DNA of 64,000 nt from Mycolicibacter sinensis (GTDB lineage Bacteria > Actinomycetota > Actinomycetes > Mycobacteriales > Mycobacteriaceae): the NCBI RefSeq assembly GCF_001667945.1, contig NZ_LZJK01000046.1:1-64000 (forward strand), in the 5' to 3' direction. A program made the position numbers and the translations under genes. The notes under the pieces are model-generated. The model searched no databases. It saw only the letters and a list, made by a program, of their open reading frames with translations, and was not told the DNA's origin. Positions 10,068 through 19,640 of this stretch are shown here, one piece after another; the stretch's first letter is position 1, and each line of letters opens with the position of its first letter.

Positions 10068-10228
10068 GACTGACGACAGTAGTGCAGGTCGGCGGGCGTA
10101 ACCGTTCGGTCACAGGTTGCCGAATTTCTCTGCAGCGGCGGCGCACCGGGCGTAAACGCCGGTACGCTCTGTGACAGAAGTGGCCAATGATGCTGCTGTT
10201 GTGAACGACCCGAGAAGGGGGAAGACCG

Positions 10229-10855
10229 ATGAAACGCGTCTGCGCCACCGCACTCGCACTGGCGGCGGCAGTGGCCCCGGTGCTGAGCGCCGCCGGCCCC
10301 GCCGGCGCCGAGCCGATCTCGCAGTCCGGTCACAGCCCGCTCATCGACCGGGTGATCCAGCGCGCCCTGTCCCAGCGCGGGGTGCCCTACGTCTACGGCG
10401 GCGGCGACGTCTCCGGACCCACCAACGGCGCTCGTGCCAGGGCCGCCACCACCTCGGGCGCGGTCACCGGCCTGCCGGGCACCGGGATCGGCGGTCTTCC
10501 CGGGGGTCCGGTGGTCGCCGGCAGCGCCACCCCCGGCCTGGCGGTCCCGCCCGGCGCGGGCCTGCCCTCGGCCGGCACCGTCGGTTTCGACGCGTCGGGC
10601 CTCATCCAGTACGCGTTCGCCGGTGCCGGTATCAAGATGCCGCGCACCTCCGGCGACCAGTGCAGCGTCGGCCAGAAGGTGCCGCCCGCGCAGGCCCGCC
10701 CCGGCGACCTGCTCTGCTACGGCCCGGGCGGAACGCAGAGCGTCGCGCTGTACCTCGGCAACAACCAGATGATCGAGGGCACCGACCCGGCGGTCACGGT
10801 CTCCCCGGCCCGCACCTCCAACATGGTTCCCTATCTGACCCGGGTGATTCCCTGA
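10229..10855 (+). CDS. ripD: RipD-like NlpC/P60 protein lacking catalytic residues
   Basis: Exported 208-residue protein: signal peptide to about residue 27 (AGPAGAEP cleavage region), then an NlpC/P60 domain interrupted by a Gly/Pro/Ala-rich insert at about 65-115. The active-site cysteine is replaced: FDASGLIQYAF has A122 where FDCSGL is usual, and S171 (QSVALYLG) stands where the catalytic His is expected. This matches M. tuberculosis RipD, which binds peptidoglycan without cleaving it. A GAAGGGGGAAG ribosome site precedes the ATG and a TACGCT hexamer lies at 10163-10168. Confidence 0.87.
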   Translation: MKRVCATALALAAAVAPVLSAAGPAGAEPISQSGHSPLIDRVIQRALSQRGVPYVYGGGDVSGPTNGARARAATTSGAVTGLPGTGIGGLPGGPVVAGSATPGLAVPPGAGLPSAGTVGFDASGLIQYAFAGAGIKMPRTSGDQCSVGQKVPPAQARPGDLLCYGPGGTQSVALYLGNNQMIEGTDPAVTVSPARTSNMVPYLTRVIP

Positions 10856-10925
10856 CACACCGGCTGACGTCACAGCGTTTGGAATGCGGTTTCTACAGCC
10901 CGGTTAGGTAGATTATCGGGCGATC

Positions 10926-13136
10926 ATGATTGCCCTGTCCCCGCCGCGACCGGCGGCAACGCCGGTTGCCGTACCCGCTTCCGCACCCGATCCGGCCCCT
11001 GCGCCGGCCGCCGTGATGGGAACCCGCAAGGCCGGTTTCTACCGCCACGACCTCGACGGGCTGCGCGGCATCGCGATCGCGTTGGTTGCGGTGTTCCATG
11101 TCTGGTTCGGGCGGGTCTCCGGTGGGGTGGATGTCTTCCTGGCGCTGTCGGGCTTCTTCTTCGGCGGCAAGCTGCTGCGCGTCGCGCTGAACCCGGCCTC
11201 GTCGCTGTCCCCGATCCCGGACCTGATCCGGCTGGTTCGTCGGCTGCTGCCGGCCCTGGTGGTGGTGCTGGCGGCATGCGCCGGGCTCACCATCTGGATC
11301 CAGCCGCAGACCCGCTGGGAGACCTTCGCCGACCAGAGCCTGGCCAGCCTCGGCTACTACCAGAACTGGGAGTTGGCCCGCACCGCCTCGGACTACCTGC
11401 GCGCCGGTGAGGCGGTCAGCCCGCTGCAGCACATCTGGTCGATGTCGGTGCAGGGCCAGTTCTATCTCAGCTTCCTGCTGCTGATCTTCGGGTTCGCGTT
11501 CGCCTTCCGGCGGCTGCTGCGCACCCACCTGCGCTCGGCCTTCGTGGTGCTGCTCACCGGGTTGACCGTGGCGTCGTTCTGGTATGCGATCGTCGCCCAC
11601 CAGGCCAACCAGGCCCTGGCCTACTACAACAGCTTCGCCCGCGCCTGGGAACTGCTGCTCGGCGCGCTGGCCGGGGCGCTCATCCCCTACATCCGCTGGC
11701 CGATGTGGCTGCGCAACACCGTGGCCACCCTGGCGTTGGCGGCGATCCTGAGCTGCGGCGCCCTGATCGAAGGCGTGCGGGAATTTCCCGGCCCGTGGGC
11801 GCTGGTACCGGTCGGCGCCACGGTGGCGTTCATACTGGCCGGGGCCAACCGGCACGCGCAGCCGAGCACCAGCGAGAAACCGCCCTGGCCTAACCGGTGG
11901 CTGGCATGCGGGCCGCTGGTGACGCTCGGGGCGATGGCCTACTCGCTGTACCTGTGGCACTGGCCGCTGCTGATCTTCTGGTTGTCCTACACCGGCCACA
12001 AGCACGCTTCGGTGCTGGAGGGGGCGGCGATCCTGCTGGTCTCCGGTGTGCTCGCCTACTTGACCACCCGGCTCGTCGAGGACCCCCTGCGCTACCGCGC
12101 GCCGGCCGGCGCCGGGCCCACCCCGGTGACGAGCATTCCCGGGCGGAGACTCTCGGCGGGCTGGTGGAAACGCCCGACGCTGGCGTTGGGTTCGACGGTG
12201 GTGCTGCTGGGTGTGGCGCTGACCGCGACATCGTTCACCTGGCGCGAGCACGTCACCGTCCAGCGCGCCAGCGGCAAGGAATTGGCCAAGCTCAGCAAGG
12301 ACGACTACCCGGGAGCCCGTGCGTTGATCAAGCATCAGCGGGTGCCCAAGCTGCGGATGCGGCCCACCATCCTGGAGGCCAAGAAGGACCTGCCGCGCTC
12401 CACCCGGGACGGGTGCATCAGCACCTTCACCAATCCGGCCCTGATCAACTGCACCTACGGCGACCCGGAGGCCACCCGCACCGTCGCGCTGGCCGGTGGG
12501 TCACATGCCGAACACTGGCTGCCCGCGTTGGACATCCTCGGCCAGAAGCACCACTTCAAAGTGGTGACCTATCTCAAGATGGGCTGCCCGCTGTCCACCG
12601 AGAAGGTGCCGCTGATCATGGGCAACAACGCGCCCTACCCGCAGTGCTACCAGTGGGTGGGCAAAACCATGGACAAGTTGATCGCCGACCGACCGGACTT
12701 CGTGTTCACCACCGCCACCCGGCCGTGGAACATCAAACCCGGCGACGTGATGCCGGGCACCTACATCGGTATCTGGAAACGGCTGTCGGAGAACAACATT
12801 CCCATCCTCGGAGTGCGGGACACGCCGTGGTTGGTGCGCGACGGCGAACCCTTCCAGCCGGCCGACTGTCTGGCCTCCGGGGGCGACGCGGTGTCCTGCG
12901 GCATCAAACGCTCGGAAGTCCTCGTCGACCGCAACCCCACCCTGGACTTCGTCGAACGGTTCCCGCTGCTCAAGCCGCTGGATCTGTCCGACGCCGTGTG
13001 CGACGTCGACATCTGCCGCGCCGTGGAAGGCAACGTGCTGATCTACCACGATTCCCATCACCTGTCGGCGACCTATATGCGCACCATGGCCGGGGAGCTC
13101 GGGCGGCAGATGGGTGCGGCCACCGGATGGTGGTGA
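10926..13136 (+). CDS. Membrane acyltransferase 3 with C-terminal SGNH domain (Rv1565c-like)
   Basis: 736 residues. The N-terminal OafA/YrhL-type acyltransferase domain opens with HDLDGLRGIAIALVAVFHVW and GGVDVFLALSGFFF and has about ten membrane segments to residue ~440. The extracytoplasmic C-terminal part is SGNH-like, with LAGGSHAEHWLPAL and DSHHLSATYMR as the Ser and Asp/His blocks. Such two-domain proteins O-acylate cell-surface polysaccharides or lipids; the acceptor is unknown. glgX follows with overlapping ends, which suggests one transcript, as in M. tuberculosis where treX follows this gene. Confidence 0.87.
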   Translation: MIALSPPRPAATPVAVPASAPDPAPAPAAVMGTRKAGFYRHDLDGLRGIAIALVAVFHVWFGRVSGGVDVFLALSGFFFGGKLLRVALNPASSLSPIPDLIRLVRRLLPALVVVLAACAGLTIWIQPQTRWETFADQSLASLGYYQNWELARTASDYLRAGEAVSPLQHIWSMSVQGQFYLSFLLLIFGFAFAFRRLLRTHLRSAFVVLLTGLTVASFWYAIVAHQANQALAYYNSFARAWELLLGALAGALIPYIRWPMWLRNTVATLALAAILSCGALIEGVREFPGPWALVPVGATVAFILAGANRHAQPSTSEKPPWPNRWLACGPLVTLGAMAYSLYLWHWPLLIFWLSYTGHKHASVLEGAAILLVSGVLAYLTTRLVEDPLRYRAPAGAGPTPVTSIPGRRLSAGWWKRPTLALGSTVVLLGVALTATSFTWREHVTVQRASGKELAKLSKDDYPGARALIKHQRVPKLRMRPTILEAKKDLPRSTRDGCISTFTNPALINCTYGDPEATRTVALAGGSHAEHWLPALDILGQKHHFKVVTYLKMGCPLSTEKVPLIMGNNAPYPQCYQWVGKTMDKLIADRPDFVFTTATRPWNIKPGDVMPGTYIGIWKRLSENNIPILGVRDTPWLVRDGEPFQPADCLASGGDAVSCGIKRSEVLVDRNPTLDFVERFPLLKPLDLSDAVCDVDICRAVEGNVLIYHDSHHLSATYMRTMAGELGRQMGAATGWW

Positions 13137-15268
13137 GCCCGGGCGTGCCCACGGTCTGGCCCGGCCACAGTTACCCGCTCGGCGCCGTCTATGACGGGGC
13201 CGGCACCAATTTCGCGGTGTTCTCCGAGGTCGCCGAGCGCGTTGAACTGTGCCTGATCGACGAGGCCGACAACACCGAGTCCCGGATCGGTCTCGACGAG
13301 GTGGACGGCTATGTCTGGCACGCTTACCTGCCCGGTGTCGGACCCGGCCAGCATTACGGCTTTCGGGTGCACGGACCGTTCGACCCCGCCGCCGGGCACC
13401 GTTGTGACCCCAGCAAGCTGCTGCTGGACCCATACGGCAAGGCATTCCACGGCGACTTCGAATTCGGTCCGCAGCTGTTCTCCTACGACCTGAACGATGC
13501 CGACCGCGATGGGCCTCCCCCGGCGCTCGATTCGTTGGGGCACACCATGACCAGCGTGGTGATCAACCCCTTCTTCGACTGGGCCGCCGACCGCGCACCG
13601 CGCACCCCCTACCACGAGACGATCATCTACGAAGCGCACGTCAAGGGCATGACCCAAACCCACCCGGGAATACCGGAGGAGCTGCGCGGCACCTATGCCG
13701 GCCTGGCGCACCCGGTGATCATCGAGCACCTCAAGTCGCTGAACGTGACGGCGATCGAGCTCATGCCGGTGCACCAGTTCCTGCACGATCATCGGCTGGT
13801 GCAGCTGGGATTGCGGAACTACTGGGGCTACAACACATTCGGGTTCTTCGCGCCGCACAACTCGTATGCGGCCAGTCGCCAGGCCGGCGGCGCAGTGGCG
13901 GAGTTCAAGGCGATGGTGCGCACCTTCCACCAGGCGGGCATCGAGGTCATTCTGGACGTGGTCTACAACCACACCGCCGAAGGCAACCATCTGGGGCCGA
14001 CGATCAACTTTCGCGGGATCGACAACGCCGCCTACTATCGGCTCTCCGACGACGACCCACGGTTCTACACCGACTACACTGGCACCGGCAACAGTCTCAA
14101 CGCCCGGCACCCGCACACCCTGCAGCTGATCATGGACTCGCTGCGCTACTGGGTGACCGAAATGCACGTCGACGGCTTCCGTTTCGACCTCGCGTCGACG
14201 CTGGCTCGTGAACTGCACGACGTCGATCGCCTGTCGGCGTTCTTTGATCTGGTGCAACAGGATCCGGTGGTCAGCCAGGTCAAGCTGATCGCCGAGCCGT
14301 GGGACGTCGGCGAAGGCGGCTACCAGGTGGGCAACTTCCCGGGATTGTGGACGGAGTGGAACGGCAAGTACCGCGACACCGTCCGCGACTATTGGCGGGG
14401 CGTACCGGAGACCTTGGGCGAGTTCGCCTCCCGGCTGACCGGGTCGTCGGATCTGTACGAGGCGACCGGCCGGCGTCCCAGTGCCAGCATCAACTTCGTC
14501 ACCTGCCATGACGGGTTCACGCTGGCAGATCTGGTGTCCTACAACGACAAACACAACGAAGCCAACGGCGAGGACAACCGGGACGGCGAGAGTTACAACC
14601 GGTCGTGGAACTGCGGTGTGGAGGGGCCGACCGACGACCCCGCGATTCTGGCGTTACGCGCGCACCAAGTCCGCAACATCATGGCCACCCTGCTGGTCAG
14701 CCAGGGCACCCCGATGATCTTGCACGGCGACGAGATGGGCCGCACCCAGCGCGGCAACAACAACGTCTACTGCCAGGACTCCGAGCTGTCCTGGATGGAC
14801 TGGTCGCTGGTCGACAAGAACGCCGACCTACTGGCGTTCACCCGCACCGTGACCGCGCTGCGATCCGGCCATCCGGTGTTCCGCCGCCGCCGGTTCTTCG
14901 AGGGCCGGCCGATCCGCGGCGGCGACGAGGTCCGTGACATCGCCTGGCTCACCCCGGCCGGCCAGGAGATGACCCAGCAGGACTGGGGCAGCGAATTCGG
15001 CAGGTGCATCATGGTTTTCCTCAACGGCGAGGCGCTGCCCGAGCCCGATGTCCGCGGCCAGCGGATCATCGACGACTCATTTCTGCTGTGCTTCAACGCC
15101 GGTGAGACACCAGTGGACTTCGTCACCCCGAACACCGAATACGCCCAAGGCTGGCAGGCGGTGATCGACACCGCCGACCCCACCGGGACCAGCGATCTCA
15201 CGGTCGCGGCCGGCCAAACCGTGACAGTGACGGCCCGCTCGCTGATCATTCTGCAGAAGAGCCGTTGA
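13127..15268 (+). CDS. glgX: Glycogen debranching enzyme GlgX/TreX
   Basis: GH13 isoamylase-type enzyme that cleaves alpha-1,6 branches of glycogen. 713 residues: an N-terminal CBM48-like domain (GAVYDGAGTNFAVFSE), then the catalytic barrel with GFRFDLASTLARE (nucleophile Asp), IAEPWDVGEGGY (acid/base Glu) and ITFV-equivalent NFVTCHDGFTLADL (third Asp). ATG at 13127 overlaps the acyltransferase end by 10 nt; GTG at 13133, a 4-nt GTGA overlap, is equally possible. In M. tuberculosis treY and treZ follow this gene; here they do not, so the maltooligosaccharide-to-trehalose route must be encoded elsewhere or be absent. Confidence 0.95.
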   Translation: MVVSPGVPTVWPGHSYPLGAVYDGAGTNFAVFSEVAERVELCLIDEADNTESRIGLDEVDGYVWHAYLPGVGPGQHYGFRVHGPFDPAAGHRCDPSKLLLDPYGKAFHGDFEFGPQLFSYDLNDADRDGPPPALDSLGHTMTSVVINPFFDWAADRAPRTPYHETIIYEAHVKGMTQTHPGIPEELRGTYAGLAHPVIIEHLKSLNVTAIELMPVHQFLHDHRLVQLGLRNYWGYNTFGFFAPHNSYAASRQAGGAVAEFKAMVRTFHQAGIEVILDVVYNHTAEGNHLGPTINFRGIDNAAYYRLSDDDPRFYTDYTGTGNSLNARHPHTLQLIMDSLRYWVTEMHVDGFRFDLASTLARELHDVDRLSAFFDLVQQDPVVSQVKLIAEPWDVGEGGYQVGNFPGLWTEWNGKYRDTVRDYWRGVPETLGEFASRLTGSSDLYEATGRRPSASINFVTCHDGFTLADLVSYNDKHNEANGEDNRDGESYNRSWNCGVEGPTDDPAILALRAHQVRNIMATLLVSQGTPMILHGDEMGRTQRGNNNVYCQDSELSWMDWSLVDKNADLLAFTRTVTALRSGHPVFRRRRFFEGRPIRGGDEVRDIAWLTPAGQEMTQQDWGSEFGRCIMVFLNGEALPEPDVRGQRIIDDSFLLCFNAGETPVDFVTPNTEYAQGWQAVIDTADPTGTSDLTVAAGQTVTVTARSLIILQKSR

Positions 15269-15576
15269 ACCGAGGGTGTCGCCATCTTGCCGGTGGTCGC
15301 TCCACCGGGACGGCAGGATGTTTGCCCGGCTTTCAGCGACAATCTGAGTGCTCGCTGACCGTGCACTCGTAGGACGGAAGCCATGAGCTAAGGCCGCGCC
15401 GTCAACATCGGCTGCCGCGCCACCTTCGCTGCTGCACCTGAGCGGCGATATCTGCGCGCGGCCACGGTTCAATGACTGCCAGGTGAGACCCGCACTGCGC
15501 AGATGTTCTGCGACAATCACCGCCTCGCTGACATCCGCCGGATCGGCACCTCCGCGCCCGTCGCCGCGAACGCGTG
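15269..15576. other. Intergenic 308 bp, possible decayed coding remnant
   Basis: No gene is called. A CCGGTGG-N5-CCACCGG hairpin at 15290-15308, 21 nt after the glgX stop, could help termination but has no T-run. On the - strand around 15470-15570 one frame reads ADPADVSEAVIVAEHLRSAG, which looks protein-like but has no start or partner and soon loses sense. It may be debris from the event that removed the genes expected here; this is speculative. Confidence 0.35.
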
Positions 15577-16950
15577 CTACGCCGCCCGGCGCCCAAAGTA
15601 GCGGATACCGGCCAGTTGCGGAATCCGGTACGGGCTGCGGAGGCGACGGGTTGCGTGTCCGCGGCTGCGCAGGTGGTAGCGGCTGAGTTCACGCCGCACC
15701 GAGGGCGCCACCAGCGGCCCCAACACCGCCCCGGCGCCGAGCGCCAGGGCCAGCCCGGCCGCCATCCCGAGGGTGCCGCCGGCGTTGGGCTGCCCGTTGA
15801 CCAGTTGCACGAAGCCGCGGAACAGCGTCAGTCCGGGAACCAACGGGATGATCCCGGCCATGATGATCACCAGCGGGGTGACGCGCAGCCGTGGCGCGAG
15901 CAGGGTGCCGACCAGCCCGGTCGCCGCGGCGGCGGCAAACGAGCTCACGATCGGGTTGGTCTGCACCAGTTGCAGCCCGAAGAACAGCAACGTTGCGGTC
16001 GCCCCGGCAAGACCGGCCGCCAAGGCCGCCTTGAGCTGCGCATAGCCGGCGAGCGCCGCGGCGGCCGCGCCGATCGCGCCGGCCAGCATGTACACCGGCA
16101 CGCTGAGCACCGCGACCGGCACCTCGGGGCTCACCCGGACTTGCACACCGAACGCCGTGCCGATCCGCACCGCGATGGAGACGCCGACCAGGATGCCGAC
16201 CGACAAGAGCAGGATGTCCATTCCCCGCGACACGGCCGTGAGTTGGTAGCCGGTGATGGCGTCCTGCACCGAGCCGACGGTAGCCAGCCCGGACAGCAGC
16301 ACCACGATGTTGGCGGCCACCACCGGTGAGACCGGGGTTCCGGCGGGCAGCCAGCCGACGGCGTGCAGGCCGATGGCGACACCGGTGGCGATGGCGGCGG
16401 CAACCACCTGCTGGAACAGCATGGGCAGCTGCCAGCCGTTGAGCACGCGACCGACCCGGTCGATCAGGGCCGTGGTGACCGCCGAAATCAGCGCGACCAG
16501 CGGCCCGGCGCCGATCAACACGGCGAAGCCACCGGCCATGACCGCCCAGCCGGCCGTGGCCACCCACCGCGGATAGGGATGGGCGGCGCGGTTCACGCTG
16601 TCCAACTGCTCTTGCACCCACTCGGGGTCGGGCGTCGTGTTCACGACATGCTCGGCAAGATCGGTGGCCAGCTGCAGGCGGGTGTAGTCCAGGGAGCGCG
16701 ACTGCACCAGGTACATCGCGGTGACCGGAGCACCCGGAACCCCGCGGGGCACCGACACCCGGATGGAATTCGCCATGATGTCCACCTGGGTCTGCGGCAG
16801 CCCGTAGGCGGTGGCGATGGCGAGCATGCTCGAGGCGACATCAGCGGTTCCGGCCTGCGAGCCCAACAGCAGTTGGCCGAATCGCAGGGCGATATCGAGA
16901 ACCCGCCGGACGTCGGTTTCATCCATGCGCTTCGTTTCCGATGACACCAT
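15577..16950 (-). CDS. Threonine/serine exporter ThrE family protein
   Basis: About 457 residues with the two-part ThrE architecture: an N-terminal ThrE domain (DIALRFGQLLLGSQAGTADV, about 10-260) and a C-terminal ThrE2-like membrane domain, with roughly ten hydrophobic segments in all. The family exports threonine and serine in corynebacteria. It is immediately upstream of the ilvA stop (60 nt) in the same direction, so it lies downstream of the threonine-consuming enzyme, which suits the substrate. ATG at 16950 is used; GTG at 16986 and ATG at 16926 are also in frame. Confidence 0.85.
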   Translation of the reverse strand: MVSSETKRMDETDVRRVLDIALRFGQLLLGSQAGTADVASSMLAIATAYGLPQTQVDIMANSIRVSVPRGVPGAPVTAMYLVQSRSLDYTRLQLATDLAEHVVNTTPDPEWVQEQLDSVNRAAHPYPRWVATAGWAVMAGGFAVLIGAGPLVALISAVTTALIDRVGRVLNGWQLPMLFQQVVAAAIATGVAIGLHAVGWLPAGTPVSPVVAANIVVLLSGLATVGSVQDAITGYQLTAVSRGMDILLLSVGILVGVSIAVRIGTAFGVQVRVSPEVPVAVLSVPVYMLAGAIGAAAAALAGYAQLKAALAAGLAGATATLLFFGLQLVQTNPIVSSFAAAAATGLVGTLLAPRLRVTPLVIIMAGIIPLVPGLTLFRGFVQLVNGQPNAGGTLGMAAGLALALGAGAVLGPLVAPSVRRELSRYHLRSRGHATRRLRSPYRIPQLAGIRYFGRRAA

Positions 16951-17010
16951 GCCGCCTCGGCTACCCGTTCGGCGCCGCGAGGCCACCTGCGGCGGCGGAT
17001 CGGTGCGCTG

Positions 17011-18312
17011 CTACAGCAGGTAGCGATACGCCGGTGACCCCGGCTCCAGCGGCTCGACGTGCACCTGGGAGGAGCGCATCCGGGCCAGCAGCCCATCGAG
17101 ATCAGCCGCCGACCCGAGTTGGATGCCGACCAGGGCCTCCCCGGTCTCGCGGTTGTTGCGCTTGACGTACTCGAACAGGGTGACGTCGTCCCCGGGCCCG
17201 AGCACCTCGTCGAGGAACCGCCGCAGCGCGCCCGGCTCCTGGGGGAAGTCGACCAGGAAGTAGTGCTTGAGGCCCAGGTGCACCAGGGAACGTTCGAGGA
17301 TCTCGCCGTACCGCGAGACGTCGTTGTTGCCGCCGGAGATCAGGCACACCACCGTCGAACCCGGCGCGATATCGGCCTCCAGCAGGCCGGCCACCGACAG
17401 CGCGCCGGCCGGCTCGGCGATGATCCCCTCGTTCTGATAGAGGTCGAGCATCGCGGTGCAGACCGCGCCCTCGTCGACGGTGGTGACCGAGACCATGTCG
17501 CCGGCGGCGGCCAGCGCGGCGTAGGGCAGCGCCCCGGCCCGCCTGACCGCGGCGCCGTCGACGAACTGATCGACGTGGTCGAGGGTCACCAGTTCCCCGG
17601 CGGCCAGCGCCGCCATCATCGAGGCCGCTCCGGCCGGCTCGATGCCCAGCACCGCGCTGGTGGTGGTCCGCTCCGCCAGGTAGGTGGTGATGCCGGCGAT
17701 GCACCCACCGCCGCCGACCGGAACCACGACGAGGTCCGGTTCGGTCCCGAGCTGGTCGAGTATCTCCACCGCGATCGTGCCCTGGCCCGCCATAGTCCGC
17801 AGATCGTCGTAGGGCGGCACCAGGGTGGCGCCGGTGCGGGCCACGTCGGCCAGTGCTGCCTCGGCGGCCAGGTCATAGGTCGCCCCGCCGACGATCAGCT
17901 CGATGAACTCTCCGCCGTGATAGCGGATGCGGTCACGCTTCTGCTTCGGTGTCTTGGCCGGCACGTAGACCCGGCCGTGGACACCCAGCGAGCGGCAGGC
18001 GTAGGCGAACCCCTGCGCGTGGTTGCCGGCCGAGGAGCACACCACACCGGCGGCCATCTCGTCCTCGGTCAGCTGGACCAGCAGGTTGTAGGCGCCGCGC
18101 AGCTTGTAGGACCGCACCGACTGCAGATCCTCGCGCTTGAGGTACACCCGGGCGCCGGTGAGCTCGGAGAGCCGGTCGCTGTGCTGCAGCGGGGTGGGCG
18201 CCACCACGCCGGCAATCCGCTTGGCTGCCGCGTCGACGTCGGCCGCTGTCAGCGGACCTTTCGCTGGGCCCGCGTCGGGGCCACTTCTGTTCTGGCGCAG
18301 TTCGGCGGACAC
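17011..18312 (-). CDS. ilvA: Threonine ammonia-lyase (biosynthetic threonine dehydratase) IlvA
   Basis: PLP enzyme converting threonine to 2-oxobutanoate, the entry to isoleucine synthesis. 433 residues. The PLP lysine is in SVRSYKLRGAYN; the Gly-rich phosphate loop is VVPVGGGGCIAG, and SAGNHAQGFAYAC is also typical. The last ~90 residues (YFLVDFPQEPGALRRFLDEV onward) form a single ACT-like regulatory domain, fitting the shorter actinobacterial form. GTG start at 18312. The next gene upstream ends 28 nt away, so they are probably cotranscribed. Confidence 0.95.
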   Translation of the reverse strand: MSAELRQNRSGPDAGPAKGPLTAADVDAAAKRIAGVVAPTPLQHSDRLSELTGARVYLKREDLQSVRSYKLRGAYNLLVQLTEDEMAAGVVCSSAGNHAQGFAYACRSLGVHGRVYVPAKTPKQKRDRIRYHGGEFIELIVGGATYDLAAEAALADVARTGATLVPPYDDLRTMAGQGTIAVEILDQLGTEPDLVVVPVGGGGCIAGITTYLAERTTTSAVLGIEPAGAASMMAALAAGELVTLDHVDQFVDGAAVRRAGALPYAALAAAGDMVSVTTVDEGAVCTAMLDLYQNEGIIAEPAGALSVAGLLEADIAPGSTVVCLISGGNNDVSRYGEILERSLVHLGLKHYFLVDFPQEPGALRRFLDEVLGPGDDVTLFEYVKRNNRETGEALVGIQLGSAADLDGLLARMRSSQVHVEPLEPGSPAYRYLL

Positions 18313-18340
18313 CGCAATATGGTGCCACCCAGCAGCAGGT

Positions 18341-18778
18341 TCAGCCCACCGGGGTCAGCACGAACACCGGGATCTGGCGGTCGGTCTTGGCCTGATAGTC
18401 GGCGTAGTCCGGCCAGGCGGCAACCGCGCGCTCCCACCAGATCGCCTTCTCCTCGCCGAACACCTCCCGGGCGTCGTAGTCCCCGGAGACCGTGCCGTCC
18501 TGCAACTCGACCCGCGGGTTCTTCTTGACGTTGTGGTACCAGACGGGGTGCTTGGGGGCGCCGCCGAGTGAGGCGACGATGGCGTACTCACCGTCGTGCT
18601 CCACCCGCATCAGCGGGGTCTTGCGCAGCTTGCCGGTCTTGGCTCCCACGCTGGTCAGCAAGATGACCGGCTTGCCCTTCATTTCGGTGCCCTCGGTGCC
18701 GCCCGAGGCCATGTACTTCTCGGCGTTCTCCCGCGACCACTCCCACGGGCTGGGTGCGTACTCTCCGCTCAGAGGCAT
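18341..18778 (-). CDS. F420-linked nitroreductase/quinone reductase family protein (Rv1558-like)
   Basis: 145-residue protein of the DUF385/Ddn group of deazaflavin (F420)-dependent reductases. Family marks: [20 protein letters not shown], followed by [20 protein letters not shown] and [11 protein letters not shown]. Members reduce quinones or nitro compounds with F420H2. ATG at 18778. It precedes ilvA, as its homologue does in M. tuberculosis, with no clear link in function. Confidence 0.87.
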   Translation of the reverse strand: MPLSGEYAPSPWEWSRENAEKYMASGGTEGTEMKGKPVILLTSVGAKTGKLRKTPLMRVEHDGEYAIVASLGGAPKHPVWYHNVKKNPRVELQDGTVSGDYDAREVFGEEKAIWWERAVAAWPDYADYQAKTDRQIPVFVLTPVG

Positions 18779-18868
18779 GCCGTCAGCGTAGCCCGACGAC
18801 CGGACGCGACACCCCGACCACGAGATTTCGGCTGGCCTAACAATTAGTTATCGCGTACCGTTAACGCT

Positions 18869-19081
18869 ATGACCACCGCCGACCGTTACCGGCAGCAACA
18901 GGTGCCGATCGCGGGTGTGCCCTGGCCGGTTTACAAGCTGGTCGCGCTGGCCGCCGGCGTCATCACCCTGCTGGGCGTCGGCGCGGCCACGGCCAGTGCT
19001 TCGGCCGCGGTGCTGGCCGGTGCCGGGGTGTGCACCGCGGTCTGGCTCGTCCTCGGGTCACGGCGTCTGTCAGGGCACTGA
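18869..19081 (+). CDS. Small membrane protein of unknown function
   Basis: 70 residues with two hydrophobic stretches (LVALAAGVITLLGVGAATAS and AAVLAGAGVCTAVWLVLGS), so probably two membrane spans with a short basic tail. The upstream region is AT-rich (ACAATTAGTTATCG) and a TACCGT hexamer ends 7 nt before the ATG, compatible with a leaderless mRNA. I do not recognise the family. Confidence 0.6.
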   Translation: MTTADRYRQQQVPIAGVPWPVYKLVALAAGVITLLGVGAATASASAAVLAGAGVCTAVWLVLGSRRLSGH

Positions 19082-19087
19082 ACGCCG

Positions 19088-19627
19088 CTATCGGGGATCC
19101 GGCGGCGGGCCGTCGTAGACCAGCACATCGCCATCACGCCGCGCTTCTGCGGTGGGCCGGTGCTCGGGCAGCTTTCCGTCGTGCATCAGATGCCGCACCT
19201 CGATTCCGCGGACCAGGGTGAGGTAGTCGGCGATCAACTTGCGGTGGCAACGCCACCACACGGTCTCGGCGCACATCACCGCGACCTGGTGTTCGGCGGC
19301 ATCGGTCAGCAGCTCGTCGATACCGGCCCGGAAATCCTCCGAGCGCATGTAACCGGCATAAGAGCGGAAGGAGTCGTTGCGCAGCCCGACATCCGGGCTC
19401 TCGCCTTTGACCCGGCGCCAGCCGCCCAACCGTGGCTCCCAGCGATAGCCGATTCCGGCGTCGGGCAGCCAGTGCTGCATCGCCTCGCGGGCGGTGTCGG
19501 GATTGCGTCGGCTGCCCGGTGCGGTACGCACGTCGACCAGGCGGCCCACGCCCGCCCCGGACAGCAGCGCCGTGATCCCCGCCGCGTCCGCGGTGCCGTG
19601 GCCGAAGGTGAAAACCGTTGGTGTCGT
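19088..19627 (-). CDS. DUF488 family protein with apparent ACG start
   Basis: About 179 residues. The DUF488 fold is shown by VFTFGHGTADAAG at the N-terminus, LVDVRTAPGSRRNP, CAETVWWRCHRKLIADYL and HLMHDG. Family function is poorly known; the conserved Cys/His/Arg block suggests a nucleotide or nucleic-acid role. No ATG, GTG or TTG exists in frame near the conserved start; the only one is a TTG at 19750, deep in fadD. A strong GGAGGG at 19640-19635 sits 7 nt before an ACG at 19627, which I take as the start. The gene begins 13 nt after the fadD stop, so it is probably the last gene of that operon. Confidence 0.72.
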   Translation of the reverse strand, partial: TTPTVFTFGHGTADAAGITALLSGAGVGRLVDVRTAPGSRRNPDTAREAMQHWLPDAGIGYRWEPRLGGWRRVKGESPDVGLRNDSFRSYAGYMRSEDFRAGIDELLTDAAEHQVAVMCAETVWWRCHRKLIADYLTLVRGIEVRHLMHDGKLPEHRPTAEARRDGDVLVYDGPPPDPR

Positions 19628-19640
19628 GGTGCTGCCCTCC

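Noticed and set aside
10068..10228. Possible riboswitch (such as c-di-AMP type) before the NlpC/P60 gene
   Set aside because: The 161-nt spacer is shared with the bioA promoter, and I cannot see the conserved helices or sequence blocks.
13073..14554. A 493-codon - strand frame opposite glgX
   Set aside because: Conflicts with the GlgX catalytic motifs on the + strand and shows no family signature.
15402..15692. A - strand frame in the glgX-thrE spacer as a real gene
   Set aside because: It overlaps the thrE-like 3' end and contains only a short protein-like stretch without start or family; noted as possible debris only.
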